A stretch of 64,000 nucleotides of DNA from Fusobacterium ulcerans ATCC 49185 (GCF_900683735.1 NZ_LR215979.1:310001-374000); one strand, 5' to 3'; shown: positions 22,475-31,505, numbered from the stretch's first letter. Notes: a model not told the origin generated them from the letters alone. Translations and numbers: made by a program.

Positions 22475-23827
22475 ATGATACAACATTTGATAAAAAAATT
22501 ATTTATGATTTTTTACATACCTGCTGCTGCTAATATTCCTTTGCTCATATATTTTTATTATAAGAATGACGGAAATATTTTGCTGTCAGTCTTAATTAGT
22601 TTAATAGTATTTATTCTATGGATGTATATTAATATTTTTCCATATAAAAAAGAAGAATATACAAGAAAACGATTGAGAATAATGATAGGTGGGAGAATTT
22701 TATGTTTTTATTCTTTTTATGGTTTTTTAACTCAAATATGTATAATTATATTTCTATATCCTTTGTTGAGAGAAAAAATAGCTAATAGTGAAATATTATG
22801 GCTCAATGGAATATATGCTCTAGGAATAAATTTTTTTCTTTTTCTTAATGGAATTATTCGAATATTTTTTACTTCAAAATGGTTAAGTTTTAGAAAGAGA
22901 GTTCTACTGATACTTACTATTTGGATACCAATAATAAATATTTTAGTTCTTTGCTATATTTTGAGAATTATAAAATGGGAGTATGAATTTGAATGTTATA
23001 AAGTTTCTTTGAGGGAAACAAGAGCAGAATCAGATATGTGCAAGACTAAATATCCTATAATACTTGTACATGGAGTAGGATTCAGAGATTTTAGGCACTT
23101 TAATTATTGGGGTCGTATTCCAAGAGAATTGATAAAGTATGGAGCATCTATTTATTACGGAAATCAAGAAGCTTTTGGGACTATTGAATACAATGGAGAG
23201 GATATTAAGAAAAAAATATTAGAAGTAATAGAGAGAACAGGGTGCGAAAAAGTAAATATAATAGCACATTCTAAAGGTGGATTGGATTCAAGATATGCTA
23301 TAAGTATATTGGGGATGGATAAGTATACAGCTTCCCTTACAACTATAAGTACTCCACATAGAGGGTGTCTTTTTGTCGATAAAATGTGCAGACTGCCTGA
23401 AAAATTGCATAGAAGAGTTGCTAAGTTCTATGATAGTATGTTTAAAAAGTTGGGAGATAAAAATCCAGATTTTTATGGAGCAATTCATCAATTCACTACT
23501 TATAACAGTAAGGAGTTTAATGAAAAAGTAATAGATTCTCCAGAAGTTTATTATCAAAGTTATATATCTGTAATGAAAGATTGTTTAAGTGATGTTTTGC
23601 TTACTATACCATATTGTTTTATCAAGAAAGTAGATGAAGAAAATGATGGTTTGGTAAGTATTTCTTCTGCCAAGTGGGGAAATTTTAAAGGGGTTATAAG
23701 AAATAGATATCATAGAGGAATATCTCATGGAGATATTATAGATTTGAAAAGACAGGATTATAAAGGATTTGATGTAATAGAATTTTATGTACAGCTTGTT
23801 TCTGAATTAAAGGAAATGGGATTTTAA
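22475..23827 (+). CDS. Membrane-anchored lipase-like alpha/beta hydrolase
   Basis: A 450-residue protein. The first 170 or so residues hold about four hydrophobic segments; the remainder is an alpha/beta hydrolase with oxyanion motif ILVHGVGFRDF, nucleophile elbow IAHSKGGLDSRY, and later acidic and histidine residues (ENDGLVS and ISHGD) that can complete the triad. This resembles bacterial triacylglycerol lipases (PGAP1/class I type), but fused to a membrane domain. A role in membrane-lipid or acyl-ester turnover is plausible. The ribosome site GAGG is 7 bases upstream of the ATG. It lies between two terminators and is probably a single-gene unit. Confidence 0.72.
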   Translation: MIQHLIKKLFMIFYIPAAANIPLLIYFYYKNDGNILLSVLISLIVFILWMYINIFPYKKEEYTRKRLRIMIGGRILCFYSFYGFLTQICIIIFLYPLLREKIANSEILWLNGIYALGINFFLFLNGIIRIFFTSKWLSFRKRVLLILTIWIPIINILVLCYILRIIKWEYEFECYKVSLRETRAESDMCKTKYPIILVHGVGFRDFRHFNYWGRIPRELIKYGASIYYGNQEAFGTIEYNGEDIKKKILEVIERTGCEKVNIIAHSKGGLDSRYAISILGMDKYTASLTTISTPHRGCLFVDKMCRLPEKLHRRVAKFYDSMFKKLGDKNPDFYGAIHQFTTYNSKEFNEKVIDSPEVYYQSYISVMKDCLSDVLLTIPYCFIKKVDEENDGLVSISSAKWGNFKGVIRNRYHRGISHGDIIDLKRQDYKGFDVIEFYVQLVSELKEMGF

Positions 23828-23862
23828 AGAGATTGTTACAAATTCAAAATAACTTGTTTATA

Positions 23863-23902
23863 AAAAAACTGACTTGGAGTTTTTCTTCTTGTCAGTTTTT
23901 TC
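23863..23902 (+). terminator. Terminator of the lipase-like gene
   Basis: AAAAAACTGAC (23863-23873) pairs with GTCAGTTTTTT (23891-23901) around a 17-base loop. The T tract serves the plus strand, and the A tract on the other side allows weak action on the convergent permease gene. Confidence 0.75.
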
Positions 23903-23980
23903 TTTTAAAATAAAAAGGTATAAAATATTAAAAAATTTTTAAAATTTCTAATGTTTTATACCAATGTAAAATTCAATTAA

Positions 23981-26203
23981 TTATATGTCTTTGATTTTTT
24001 CAGAGATGTATCTGCTAGGACTCATTTCTTCTTTCCAGTCAGGATCTGAGATATTGAAATTTTTTCCATATATTTCAAGAAGTCTTTTTAAAGAATTTCT
24101 TGGAATGTAAGTATCTATTCCCATAAATTTAATTTCTTTCAATGTAGAATTTGAAAGCTTATATGCTGAAATAATTCCATTTTTATCTTCAAGATAGCAT
24201 ACGACTTTATCATTTTCTCTATCAAAAAGGAATATCTCTATTTCAATTCCTTTATACTCATACTTGATGTTTTTAAGTCCTTCATTTTTTAGACTTAATG
24301 AAGAAATTCTTTTAAACCCTACACTCTCTATATCTATTATGAACTTAGGAATAAGTTCCTCTTTCATTATTCCAATGTCAAAGTTAATATCATGTCCTAT
24401 AAAATTATTTTCTCTAATTTTTCCTAGAAGAGTTCCAAATTCAAGCCAATATTTTACTCCCGTTTTTTGAGAAATTTTATTCAATTTTTCAAGAACTTCC
24501 TTACCAGTTAAAAGTAAATTTTCTCCTTGCTTTTCTTTCTTTATTGAATTTTTTCTCTTTTTATTATAGCTTCTATTTCTTATATATTTTGTTGAAAGAT
24601 CAAAAACTACTTTGAAAAATATATTTACAAGAATAATCATTACAGATATTGCAGCAGCAGCTCCTATATCTCCAGCATCATTTTTACTTATCATCATTAC
24701 AGAAATAAGCCTTGTTTTGGTTGTATAAAGAAAAATAACTGCTGAAATAGTTATCATAGAATTTATAAAATAATATGAAAAACTTTCAATGATGGAATCT
24801 ATAGATAAAGGAATTATAACTTTAAAAATAGTTCTATACCATGATACTCCCATTATGTTAGATATAGTTTCATACTCACTGTCTAAAGTCTTCAATCTTG
24901 CAGTTATAGTCAAAAAAGGTGTTGCAAAAAAATGAACTATATTTGCTAATATAATTATTCCAAAGCTTCCATATAGAAAATTCAGAATATTATTCTTAGA
25001 GTTAAAGAAGAAAATATATGCAAGCCCTATTGTTAGTCCAGGAAGAGCATTAGGGAGGATAGAAAGAAAATATCCTATTTTTCTGATAACAATATAATTT
25101 TTTTCTCTCTCAACTACATATGCTGTAAGGAAGCATAAAATAGTTCCAAGTATTGCAGAGAAAACTGAAACAAGAATACTGTTGCCAAATATTTTCCAGA
25201 TGCTTTCACCCATTATTGTAAAATTATATGATTTAAAAGATAAAGTCATATCATAAGGCCATGTTTTTACAAGAGAGGCTAAGATAACTATTCCAAAGAA
25301 AGATATTATAATTAAACTTAGAATATAGTTAAAAAGTTTAAAAAAGATATCTCTTGTTTTATTTTCTTTTATAATATATTTAGTAGACTTTGAATCTATT
25401 TTTGAGCTTTTGCTTTTGATGATAATATCAAATATAAATGCAAGAAAAGCAGGAATTATAAGGAGTATTCCAACAGCTGATCCCATAGAGAAATTTTGTT
25501 GTCCTATTACCTGTTTAAATATATCAGTAGCAAGAACATTATAATTTCCACCAACTACTTTTGGAGCTCCAAAGTCTGTAAAGCTCAAAGTAAAACCAGA
25601 GAAAAAGCAAGTTATTAGAGTGTATTTAATATTGGGAATAGTTATTGTAAAAAATTGTTTTAATTTGCTTATTCCCATTATTTCTGCCATTTCATATTTT
25701 CTATAATCTTCTGAATCAAAAGCTAGTACGAGCATAAAAAAAAGTACTGGAAATATAAAAATAGTTTCTGCAAAAACTATTCCCCAGAATCCGTATATAG
25801 AAATTGAAAGATTAAGAGCTTTTGTTATAATCCCTTGCCTTCCAAAAAGATATATAAGTGCAATACCATGTGTCATAGTTGGAGAAAATAAAGGCAAAAG
25901 AGCAATTCCTTTTAAAAGAGATTTTCCTCTCATATTACTTCTATTTATTCCATATGAAAAAAGAAAAGCAAGAATTATTGTAAAGATAGTTACAGTTATA
26001 GAAACTGCCAAACTATTAGTAAGAGAACTCGCTGTAACTGGGCTGCTAAAATATTCAACAAAGTTTTTTAAACCAATATAATTGCCACTCTTTCCTTGAA
26101 AAGCTTTTATAAAAAGATTGAATATAGGAAAAATTATGGAAATAACAAGAAAAAGAACTAAAACTGAAGACAAGACTATTTTTATAAATTTATCTTTTTT
26201 CAT
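23981..26203 (-). CDS. ABC transporter double permease fused to a LicD-type phosphotransferase domain
   Basis: A 740-residue protein. Residues 1 to about 545 form two binding-protein-dependent permease halves (about 12 membrane segments) with EAA loops near 171-193 and 447-467, as in putative 2-aminoethylphosphonate or iron-type fused permeases. After a lysine-rich linker (about 546-560) comes a cytoplasmic LicD/fukutin-like domain: YWLEFGTLLGKIRENN (585-600), the acidic HDINFDIG (604-611) and the C-terminal IYGKNFNISDPDWK. LicD proteins transfer phosphocholine or similar groups from CDP-activated donors to glycans. The frame is continuous, so this is a genuine fusion. It is the last gene of an operon with the ATPase, binding protein and cytidylyltransferases. 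I infer coupling of import to transfer of the imported headgroup. Confidence 0.85.
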   Translation of the reverse strand: MKKDKFIKIVLSSVLVLFLVISIIFPIFNLFIKAFQGKSGNYIGLKNFVEYFSSPVTASSLTNSLAVSITVTIFTIILAFLFSYGINRSNMRGKSLLKGIALLPLFSPTMTHGIALIYLFGRQGIITKALNLSISIYGFWGIVFAETIFIFPVLFFMLVLAFDSEDYRKYEMAEIMGISKLKQFFTITIPNIKYTLITCFFSGFTLSFTDFGAPKVVGGNYNVLATDIFKQVIGQQNFSMGSAVGILLIIPAFLAFIFDIIIKSKSSKIDSKSTKYIIKENKTRDIFFKLFNYILSLIIISFFGIVILASLVKTWPYDMTLSFKSYNFTIMGESIWKIFGNSILVSVFSAILGTILCFLTAYVVEREKNYIVIRKIGYFLSILPNALPGLTIGLAYIFFFNSKNNILNFLYGSFGIIILANIVHFFATPFLTITARLKTLDSEYETISNIMGVSWYRTIFKVIIPLSIDSIIESFSYYFINSMITISAVIFLYTTKTRLISVMMISKNDAGDIGAAAAISVMIILVNIFFKVVFDLSTKYIRNRSYNKKRKNSIKKEKQGENLLLTGKEVLEKLNKISQKTGVKYWLEFGTLLGKIRENNFIGHDINFDIGIMKEELIPKFIIDIESVGFKRISSLSLKNEGLKNIKYEYKGIEIEIFLFDRENDKVVCYLEDKNGIISAYKLSNSTLKEIKFMGIDTYIPRNSLKRLLEIYGKNFNISDPDWKEEMSPSRYISEKIKDI

Positions 26204-26211
26204 AAAATCTC

Positions 26212-27177
26212 CTAAATACTATTTTTTTCATTTAATTTGATATATAGAGAATCATTAATTTTGAGATTCAGCTTTTCTTTTTCTTTAGATAGTATATCAA
26301 TATAGATATTATCTCCAAATAGTTCTAGTGTAATTCTATAAAAAGCACCTCTAAACTCAATATTTTTTATAATACCCTTATATGTTTCTTCTTTTTCATC
26401 TGTAAAGTATTCTACATCTTCAGGTCTTATAGTGTAGATATCATTGTTTTTATCAGTGATAAAATTTATTTTTCCTATAAAATCTGCTACAAATATATCT
26501 TTAGGTTTGCTGTAAATTTCTTCTGGAGTTCCAAACTGAACAATTTCTCCACCATTGATAATAGCAATTTTATCTCCCATTGTAAGAGCTTCCTCTTGAT
26601 CATGAGTTACCATAATTGTGGTTATTTTTAATTTCTGCTGAATTTCTCTTATTTCTTTTCTTAAAGATTCTCTTACTTTTGCATCTAGAGCTGAAAGAGG
26701 TTCATCAAGTAGTAAAATATTAGGTTCAAGAGCTAAAGCTCTGGCAAGGGATACTCTTTGCTGTTGACCTCCGCTCATTTCATCAGGGTATTTAGAAGTT
26801 ATGTGGTCAAGTCCTACCATTTTAAGAACTTCCATAATTTTGTTTTTTCTTTCATGTTTATCTTTTACTTTATTTTTTAATCCATATTCTATATTTTCAA
26901 ATACTGTCATATTGGGAAAGAGAGCATATGACTGAAATACCATACTTAAATTTCTTTGTGAAGGTTCCAAAGTAGTTATTTCTTTTCCATTAACCAAGAT
27001 ACTTCCAGAATCAAGTTTTTCAAGTCCAGCTATTATACGAAGTAAAGTTGTTTTACCGCAACCACTTGGTCCTAGAAAACATATAAATTCTCCTTTTTCT
27101 ATTTCTAGATCAATACCTTTTAGAACTTCTACTTTATTAAATTGTTTTTTTACTTTTTTTATAGCTAAATAAGGCAT
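26212..27177 (-). CDS. ABC transporter ATP-binding protein (2-aminoethylphosphonate/polyamine-iron type)
   Basis: A 322-residue ATPase: Walker A GPSGCGKTT (about residues 37-45), Q-loop VFQSYALFPN, signature MSGGQQQRVSLARAL, Walker B ILLLDEPLSALD and a switch histidine in MVTHDQ. A C-terminal TOBE-like domain begins near residue 235. It powers the permease encoded next. The start is ATG 27177, with GGAG 6-7 bases upstream; a longer frame to 27195 would overlap the binding-protein gene. Spacing of 1 base to the binding protein and 8 to the permease shows one operon. Confidence 0.92.
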   Translation of the reverse strand: MPYLAIKKVKKQFNKVEVLKGIDLEIEKGEFICFLGPSGCGKTTLLRIIAGLEKLDSGSILVNGKEITTLEPSQRNLSMVFQSYALFPNMTVFENIEYGLKNKVKDKHERKNKIMEVLKMVGLDHITSKYPDEMSGGQQQRVSLARALALEPNILLLDEPLSALDAKVRESLRKEIREIQQKLKITTIMVTHDQEEALTMGDKIAIINGGEIVQFGTPEEIYSKPKDIFVADFIGKINFITDKNNDIYTIRPEDVEYFTDEKEETYKGIIKNIEFRGAFYRITLELFGDNIYIDILSKEKEKLNLKINDSLYIKLNEKNSI

Positions 27178-27178
27178 T

Positions 27179-28198
27179 TTATTCTCCTTTACCATATCTA
27201 GTTTCCCATTCTTTAAGTAATCTCTCTCTATTATCTGAAGCCCATTTGAAATCTATTTTAGCTAATTTTTCTTTGAAATCTGCTGGGTAACCTTCAAGCT
27301 TAGTATTTACACCTTTATATGAAACTAGTCCAATATTTTTAGAATATTCTTCCATCATTTTTTTAGAAAGAGTCCAATTAATAAAATCAACAGCTTCTGG
27401 TTTAATTGTATCTTTTTTTACAAGAGCAATACCTTCCATATCCCATCCATATCCTTCAGCAGGAAGAATAGTGACTATAGATTCATTAGTTTTTCCAAGT
27501 CTTATACTTTCACTGTCCATTCCAACTCCAATTAGTTGTTCTCCTTGCATAGCCATTTTAACTGGAGCACTACCAGAATGAGTGTATTGAGATATATTTT
27601 TGTGAAGCTGATCCATATATTCCCATGCTTTTTCTTCACCCCAGATACTTATCCAACCTAATATAGTAAGATAACCAGTTCCAGAAGAAGCTGGATTAGG
27701 CATAACTATTTCTTTAGAATATTTTTCATCAAGAAGATCTATATATGATGTAGGAATAGGTAAATTTTTAGCTGCAAGTTCATACTTATTAGCTGTAATA
27801 GCAGAAGTCCAAGCAGTCATCCCTGTCCATTGCGGTTTTTCACTGATAGAATCAATGTAGGCAGGATCAATATTTGTAAGCCATTCACTTTTTAATTCAG
27901 CTAATCTCCCTTGTTTAGCAAGATCAATGAGGTTTATACTTGCCATTCCCCATAAGACATCAGCTACAGGGTTATTTCCTTCAGCAATTACTTTAGCAGC
28001 AATAGCTCCTTGAGAATCTCTTATTATATTTAGTTCTACATTTGGAAAATCTGTTTTATACATTTCAATATAATGGTTCAGATATTCCTCTTCAAGACCA
28101 GTATAAACATTTAAAACAGTTTTGTTTTCTTTACTTCCACATCCAAAAAGAAATGCTGAAAGAATAAAAAGTATAGAAATTTTAAATAGTTTTTTCAT
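27179..28198 (-). CDS. ABC substrate-binding lipoprotein, putative 2-aminoethylphosphonate type
   Basis: A 339-residue lipoprotein with signal peptide and lipobox FLFGC (Cys20), exported and tethered on the periplasmic side of the inner membrane. The mature part matches the putative 2-aminoethylphosphonate binding family: VYTGLEEEYL near the start, RDSQGAIAAKVIAEGNNPVA, ADVLWGMASINL, SSGTGYLTILGWI and QYTHSGSAPVKMAMQGE. The family is related to ferric-ion binding proteins, so iron is the chief alternative, but the neighbouring cytidylyltransferase and LicD domain favour a phosphonate or phospho-amino alcohol. Gene order binding protein-ATPase-permease fits an importer. Confidence 0.85.
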   Translation of the reverse strand: MKKLFKISILFILSAFLFGCGSKENKTVLNVYTGLEEEYLNHYIEMYKTDFPNVELNIIRDSQGAIAAKVIAEGNNPVADVLWGMASINLIDLAKQGRLAELKSEWLTNIDPAYIDSISEKPQWTGMTAWTSAITANKYELAAKNLPIPTSYIDLLDEKYSKEIVMPNPASSGTGYLTILGWISIWGEEKAWEYMDQLHKNISQYTHSGSAPVKMAMQGEQLIGVGMDSESIRLGKTNESIVTILPAEGYGWDMEGIALVKKDTIKPEAVDFINWTLSKKMMEEYSKNIGLVSYKGVNTKLEGYPADFKEKLAKIDFKWASDNRERLLKEWETRYGKGE

Positions 28199-28200
28199 AA

Positions 28201-28929
28201 TTAATTTTCTCCTTTTTCTAATAGTTTAGGATAAATAGTTTCCATTACTCTATTTAACTGGAACTCATCATCTATTTCAGACCAGATAATACCATCTACT
28301 CTTTTACAAAATATTTTTCTTTCTTTTGCTATTTTTTCCATACAGTATTCATAACCTAATTTAAGATTTTTTTCATCTTCATATTTTTTAAACATGAGCT
28401 GACATAATTCATTAGATAGTTTTTGTAATCCAGTAAGTTCTCCATACTCTCCTTTGATTTCAAAAAGATTGAAAGTGAGTTTTCCAATACCATTGTCTAT
28501 GATCTCATAGTAATAATCATCAGACATTTTTTTGTCTTCTGATAAGAGAATAGTATCTTTTTCTGGGGAAGCAACCAATATATCAAGACAGTTTTTTTCA
28601 TAGATAAGATCACCTTCTAAAAGGAGAATATCTTCATCCCCAATTAGCTCTTTAGCACAATAGAAACTTCCCATACTGCTTGTATTAGCATAGTTATTGT
28701 TTTTTATTGTAACAACACTGCTGTATTTCTTTTTTAAAGGTTCAAAGAAATAATCTAAGTGTCCTGTTACTAATATTATTTTTTTAATTCCTGAGTCTAG
28801 GAGCTTCTCTATTGACCTTTCAATGAGAGACAATCCATTTATTGCTAAAAAAGGTTTTGGAATTTCATCATTAGTTATTCCCCTAAGTCTTGTTCCCATA
28901 CCTGCAACAAGTATTACTGCTGTTTTCAT
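28201..28929 (-). CDS. LicC/PntC-like CTP:phospho(no)-headgroup cytidylyltransferase
   Basis: A 242-residue nucleotidyltransferase of the LicC class. It begins KTAVILVAGMGTRLRGITNDE, giving the glycine-rich GMGTR loop and the lysine in IPKPFL; NNYANTSSMGSF and LLEGDLIYEK match the cytidylyltransferase core, and the C-terminal WSEIDDEFQL holds the metal-binding aspartates. LicC makes CDP-choline, and the related PntC makes CMP-2-aminoethylphosphonate. The adjacent importer of the aminoethylphosphonate type makes the latter attractive, but residues that would discriminate were not tested. It overlaps the upstream gene by four bases (ATGA) and precedes the binding-protein gene by two. Cytoplasmic. 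Confidence 0.85.
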   Translation of the reverse strand: MKTAVILVAGMGTRLRGITNDEIPKPFLAINGLSLIERSIEKLLDSGIKKIILVTGHLDYFFEPLKKKYSSVVTIKNNNYANTSSMGSFYCAKELIGDEDILLLEGDLIYEKNCLDILVASPEKDTILLSEDKKMSDDYYYEIIDNGIGKLTFNLFEIKGEYGELTGLQKLSNELCQLMFKKYEDEKNLKLGYEYCMEKIAKERKIFCKRVDGIIWSEIDDEFQLNRVMETIYPKLLEKGEN

Positions 28930-29867
28930 AAATCTTTCTCCTTTTTGTATAAACTTTTAACTATATTATTTTTAACGTATTCATATTGTTTTTGATTATC
29001 TATCTCTCCCCAAATATTTTCTTTAGAGTATATACATTTTAAATCAGAAAAAATATTTTTATCTAAAAAACTATATTCATAAAAAAATAATTTGTTTTCT
29101 ATTTGTGTGAACTTATCCAACATTTTTAAATATGAACTATACTTTAATTTGCTGATTCCTATAAGTTCACCTGAAATCTTCTCAAGGCTGTATTTACCTT
29201 TGGAAATATTTAAGAGTTCACCTTTTTTAGTAGTAACATAGAGAGAATCTTCTTTATCTGATATAGATGTATCTATCATAGTAACATTCTTATCTTTAGA
29301 ATTCAGCAGAAGTGAGATTATATTTTCTTCAAAAATGAGGTCTCCTTCCAAAAGAATAAAATCTTCCTGCAGATATTTTCTTAAAAGATATAGAGAATAC
29401 ATATTTCCAGTAGTCTTATATTTTTTGTTTTCTACTATTTTAATATTTGGATATTTTTTAGCTAATTTTTTATAGTATTCTGCTTTATAACCAGCTGCAA
29501 TTATTATTTCATCTATATTATATTTGGACAGCAATTTTATAGTTCTTTCAATAAGCGTGGAATCAAATATTTCAAGAAATCCTACAGGTTTATCAAAATC
29601 TAAAGTTTCTCCAGCAGCTAAAATAACTGCAGTTTTTATTGAATTATTATTGGAATTTAAAAGCTCATTTCCAAGATATGTGATAATATATTTAGTTTTT
29701 CTATATGAAATATTTTCTTTTATAAGATAGCCTTCATGTAAAAGAGAATTAATATATTTATTGACAGAACCAAGAGAAATATTTAAATATTCAGATATTT
29801 TTCGTTGACTGATTATATTATTTTCATGTATAAGAGATATAATTTTTTCTTTTATCTGGATCACCAC
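28926..29867 (-). CDS. Winged-helix/nucleotidyltransferase fusion, likely operon regulator
   Basis: A protein of about 313 residues. Residues 1-70 form a winged helix (ISQRKISEYLNISLGSVNKYINSLLHEGYL region), followed by a LicC-like nucleotidyltransferase fold starting KTAVILAAGETLDFDKPVGF. The usual GxGTR loop is altered to AAGETLDFDKP, while LLEGDLIFEE and the C-terminal WGEIDNQKQY are kept. It may be an active second cytidylyltransferase with its own repressor domain or a sensor that lost catalysis. It starts the operon, at a GTG (29867 or 29864) within GGTGGTG, an unusual start/ribosome-site arrangement. Direct repeats across the promoter upstream are candidate binding sites for it. Confidence 0.75.
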   Translation of the reverse strand: MVIQIKEKIISLIHENNIISQRKISEYLNISLGSVNKYINSLLHEGYLIKENISYRKTKYIITYLGNELLNSNNNSIKTAVILAAGETLDFDKPVGFLEIFDSTLIERTIKLLSKYNIDEIIIAAGYKAEYYKKLAKKYPNIKIVENKKYKTTGNMYSLYLLRKYLQEDFILLEGDLIFEENIISLLLNSKDKNVTMIDTSISDKEDSLYVTTKKGELLNISKGKYSLEKISGELIGISKLKYSSYLKMLDKFTQIENKLFFYEYSFLDKNIFSDLKCIYSKENIWGEIDNQKQYEYVKNNIVKSLYKKEKDL

Positions 29868-29880
29868 CTTATATAAAAAA

Positions 29881-29920
29881 TGAACGATTATATTTTTACA
29901 CTGTGAACGATTTTTGTCAA
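29881..29920 (-). promoter_or_regulatory. Promoter with paired operator repeats for the LicD/ABC operon
   Basis: On the minus strand TTGACA (29915-29920) precedes TATAAT (29887-29892) by 22 bases, longer than optimal; a TAAAAA 16 bases from the -35 is an alternative. TGAACGAT (plus-strand reading) occurs at 29881 and 29904, 23 bases apart, overlapping the -10 and the spacer, so a regulator bound there would block the promoter. The 29921-30140 interval is AT-rich and holds no gene. Confidence 0.5.
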
Positions 29921-30158
29921 GAATAAATATTTGTAATTACTATCTTAAATTACGAAAAAAAATTAAAAAATAGTATAGAAATTAAAATGATATTTTTTTA
30001 TATCGAACAAATTATTTATAAGAAAAATAATAATAGAACTAAAAATAAAGGATTTTATTGAAAAAATACGAACAAAAAATATTTTATTTTGAAGGTGTTA
30101 ATTTATATCAAATAATGTTAATATATAAGTTAAGAAAAATTGTCAGGAGGAAATTAGT

Positions 30159-31505
30159 TTGGAAAGTATAAGAGTAATAATCAATTTTGTAAATAATTTG
30201 TTGTGGGGGAAAAATATATTAGTTGTTATGTTGATAGGAACAGCTGTATATTTTACTTTCAAAACAAAGTTTATGCAATTTAGATTATTTGGAGATATAG
30301 TAAGGATACTGAAGGGAAATGGAGATGAGAAAAGAGATGGAGTCAGTTCATTAGAAACCTTTTTCTTAGGAACAGCTTGCAGAGTAGGAGCAGGGAATAT
30401 ATCTGGAGTTGTGGCAGCGGTGTCTATTGGAGGACCAGGAGCACTTTTTTGGATGTGGTTGGTAGCTCTTCTTGGAGCATCAACATCTTTTGTTGAATCA
30501 AGTCTTGCTGTTATGTACAGAACTAAAATAAAAGATGGTGAATATCAAGGTGGAACTCCTTGGATAATAAAAAAAAGACTTAATATGAAATGGCTTGGAG
30601 CTGTATATGTAGTTGCATCTATTGTATGTTATATAGGAGTTATACAGGTAATGTCTAATTCAGTAACAGAATCAGTAGTTAGTGCTTATGGATTTAATCC
30701 TAAAATAATAGCTGTTATATTAGCTGTTGTTGTTGGATTGATAATATTTGGAAAAAGTAAAAAAGATAAAATAATATTGGCACTTAATAAAATAGTTCCT
30801 GTGATGGCTATAATGTATCTTATAGTAGTAATTTATGTTATTGTTACTAATATAACAGGAATTCCAGCAATGATTGGAAATGTGTTTTACCAAGCTTTTG
30901 GAGGAAAAGAGTTTTTAGGTGGAGCAGTTGGTGGGATTATTATGCAGGGAGTAAGAAGAGGTTTATTTTCTAATGAGGCAGGAAGCGGAAATTCTAACTA
31001 TGCAGCAGCAGTGGTTGATATAGATGAGCCAGCTAAACAGGGAATGGTACAGGCTCTAGGTGTTTTTGTGGATACTCTTGTAATATGCAGTGCAACAGCT
31101 TTTGTTATTTTATTAGCTGATACAGAAGTTGTAAATGGACTTTCTGGAATGACTCTTTTTCAAGAATCGTTAAAAAATCATATAGGATGGATAGGAATAC
31201 CATTTACTGTAGTTGTGTTATTTTTCTTTTCTTTAAGTACAATATTAGGTGTTACATATTATGGAAAAAATGCTATGAATTTTATAAGTTCTAAACCAAT
31301 TGTAAAAGAAGTATATCATGTAGTAGTTGTTCTTATGGTTTATATTGGTGGAATAGAACAAAATTTCTTTGTTTGGTCTTTGGCAGATTTTGGATTGGGA
31401 ATAATGACTGTAATTAATATAGTGTGTATTTTACCTATTTCTGGAGAGGCTTTAATTGAATTGAAAAAATATGAAAAAAAGCTTAAAAATAGTAAAAGAG
31501 CCTAA
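30159..31505 (+). CDS. AGCS-family sodium:alanine/glycine symporter
   Basis: A 448-residue carrier with about 10-11 membrane segments. Family signatures are visible: GTACRVGAGNISGVVAA (about residues 71-87), GGPGALFWMW just after, and MQGVRRGLFSNEAGSGN (about 262-278). These symporters import alanine or glycine with sodium. The start is TTG 30159, with AGGAGG 8 bases upstream. An extended -10 (TGTTAATAT ending at 30124) may be its promoter. It ends in a bidirectional terminator shared with the convergent response-regulator gene. It is next to a two-component system and the poly-gamma-glutamate locus, which suggests amino-acid-linked control, but no direct evidence shows this. Confidence 0.92.
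   Translation: MESIRVIINFVNNLLWGKNILVVMLIGTAVYFTFKTKFMQFRLFGDIVRILKGNGDEKRDGVSSLETFFLGTACRVGAGNISGVVAAVSIGGPGALFWMWLVALLGASTSFVESSLAVMYRTKIKDGEYQGGTPWIIKKRLNMKWLGAVYVVASIVCYIGVIQVMSNSVTESVVSAYGFNPKIIAVILAVVVGLIIFGKSKKDKIILALNKIVPVMAIMYLIVVIYVIVTNITGIPAMIGNVFYQAFGGKEFLGGAVGGIIMQGVRRGLFSNEAGSGNSNYAAAVVDIDEPAKQGMVQALGVFVDTLVICSATAFVILLADTEVVNGLSGMTLFQESLKNHIGWIGIPFTVVVLFFFSLSTILGVTYYGKNAMNFISSKPIVKEVYHVVVVLMVYIGGIEQNFFVWSLADFGLGIMTVINIVCILPISGEALIELKKYEKKLKNSKRA

Noticed and set aside
27179-28198. Ferric-iron (FbpA/AfuA) identity for the binding lipoprotein and its importer.
   Set aside because: The family is related, but the QYTHSGS and RDSQGAIAAK regions and the co-encoded cytidylyltransferase and LicD domain fit an aminoethylphosphonate-like ligand better; iron is kept as an alternative in the annotation.
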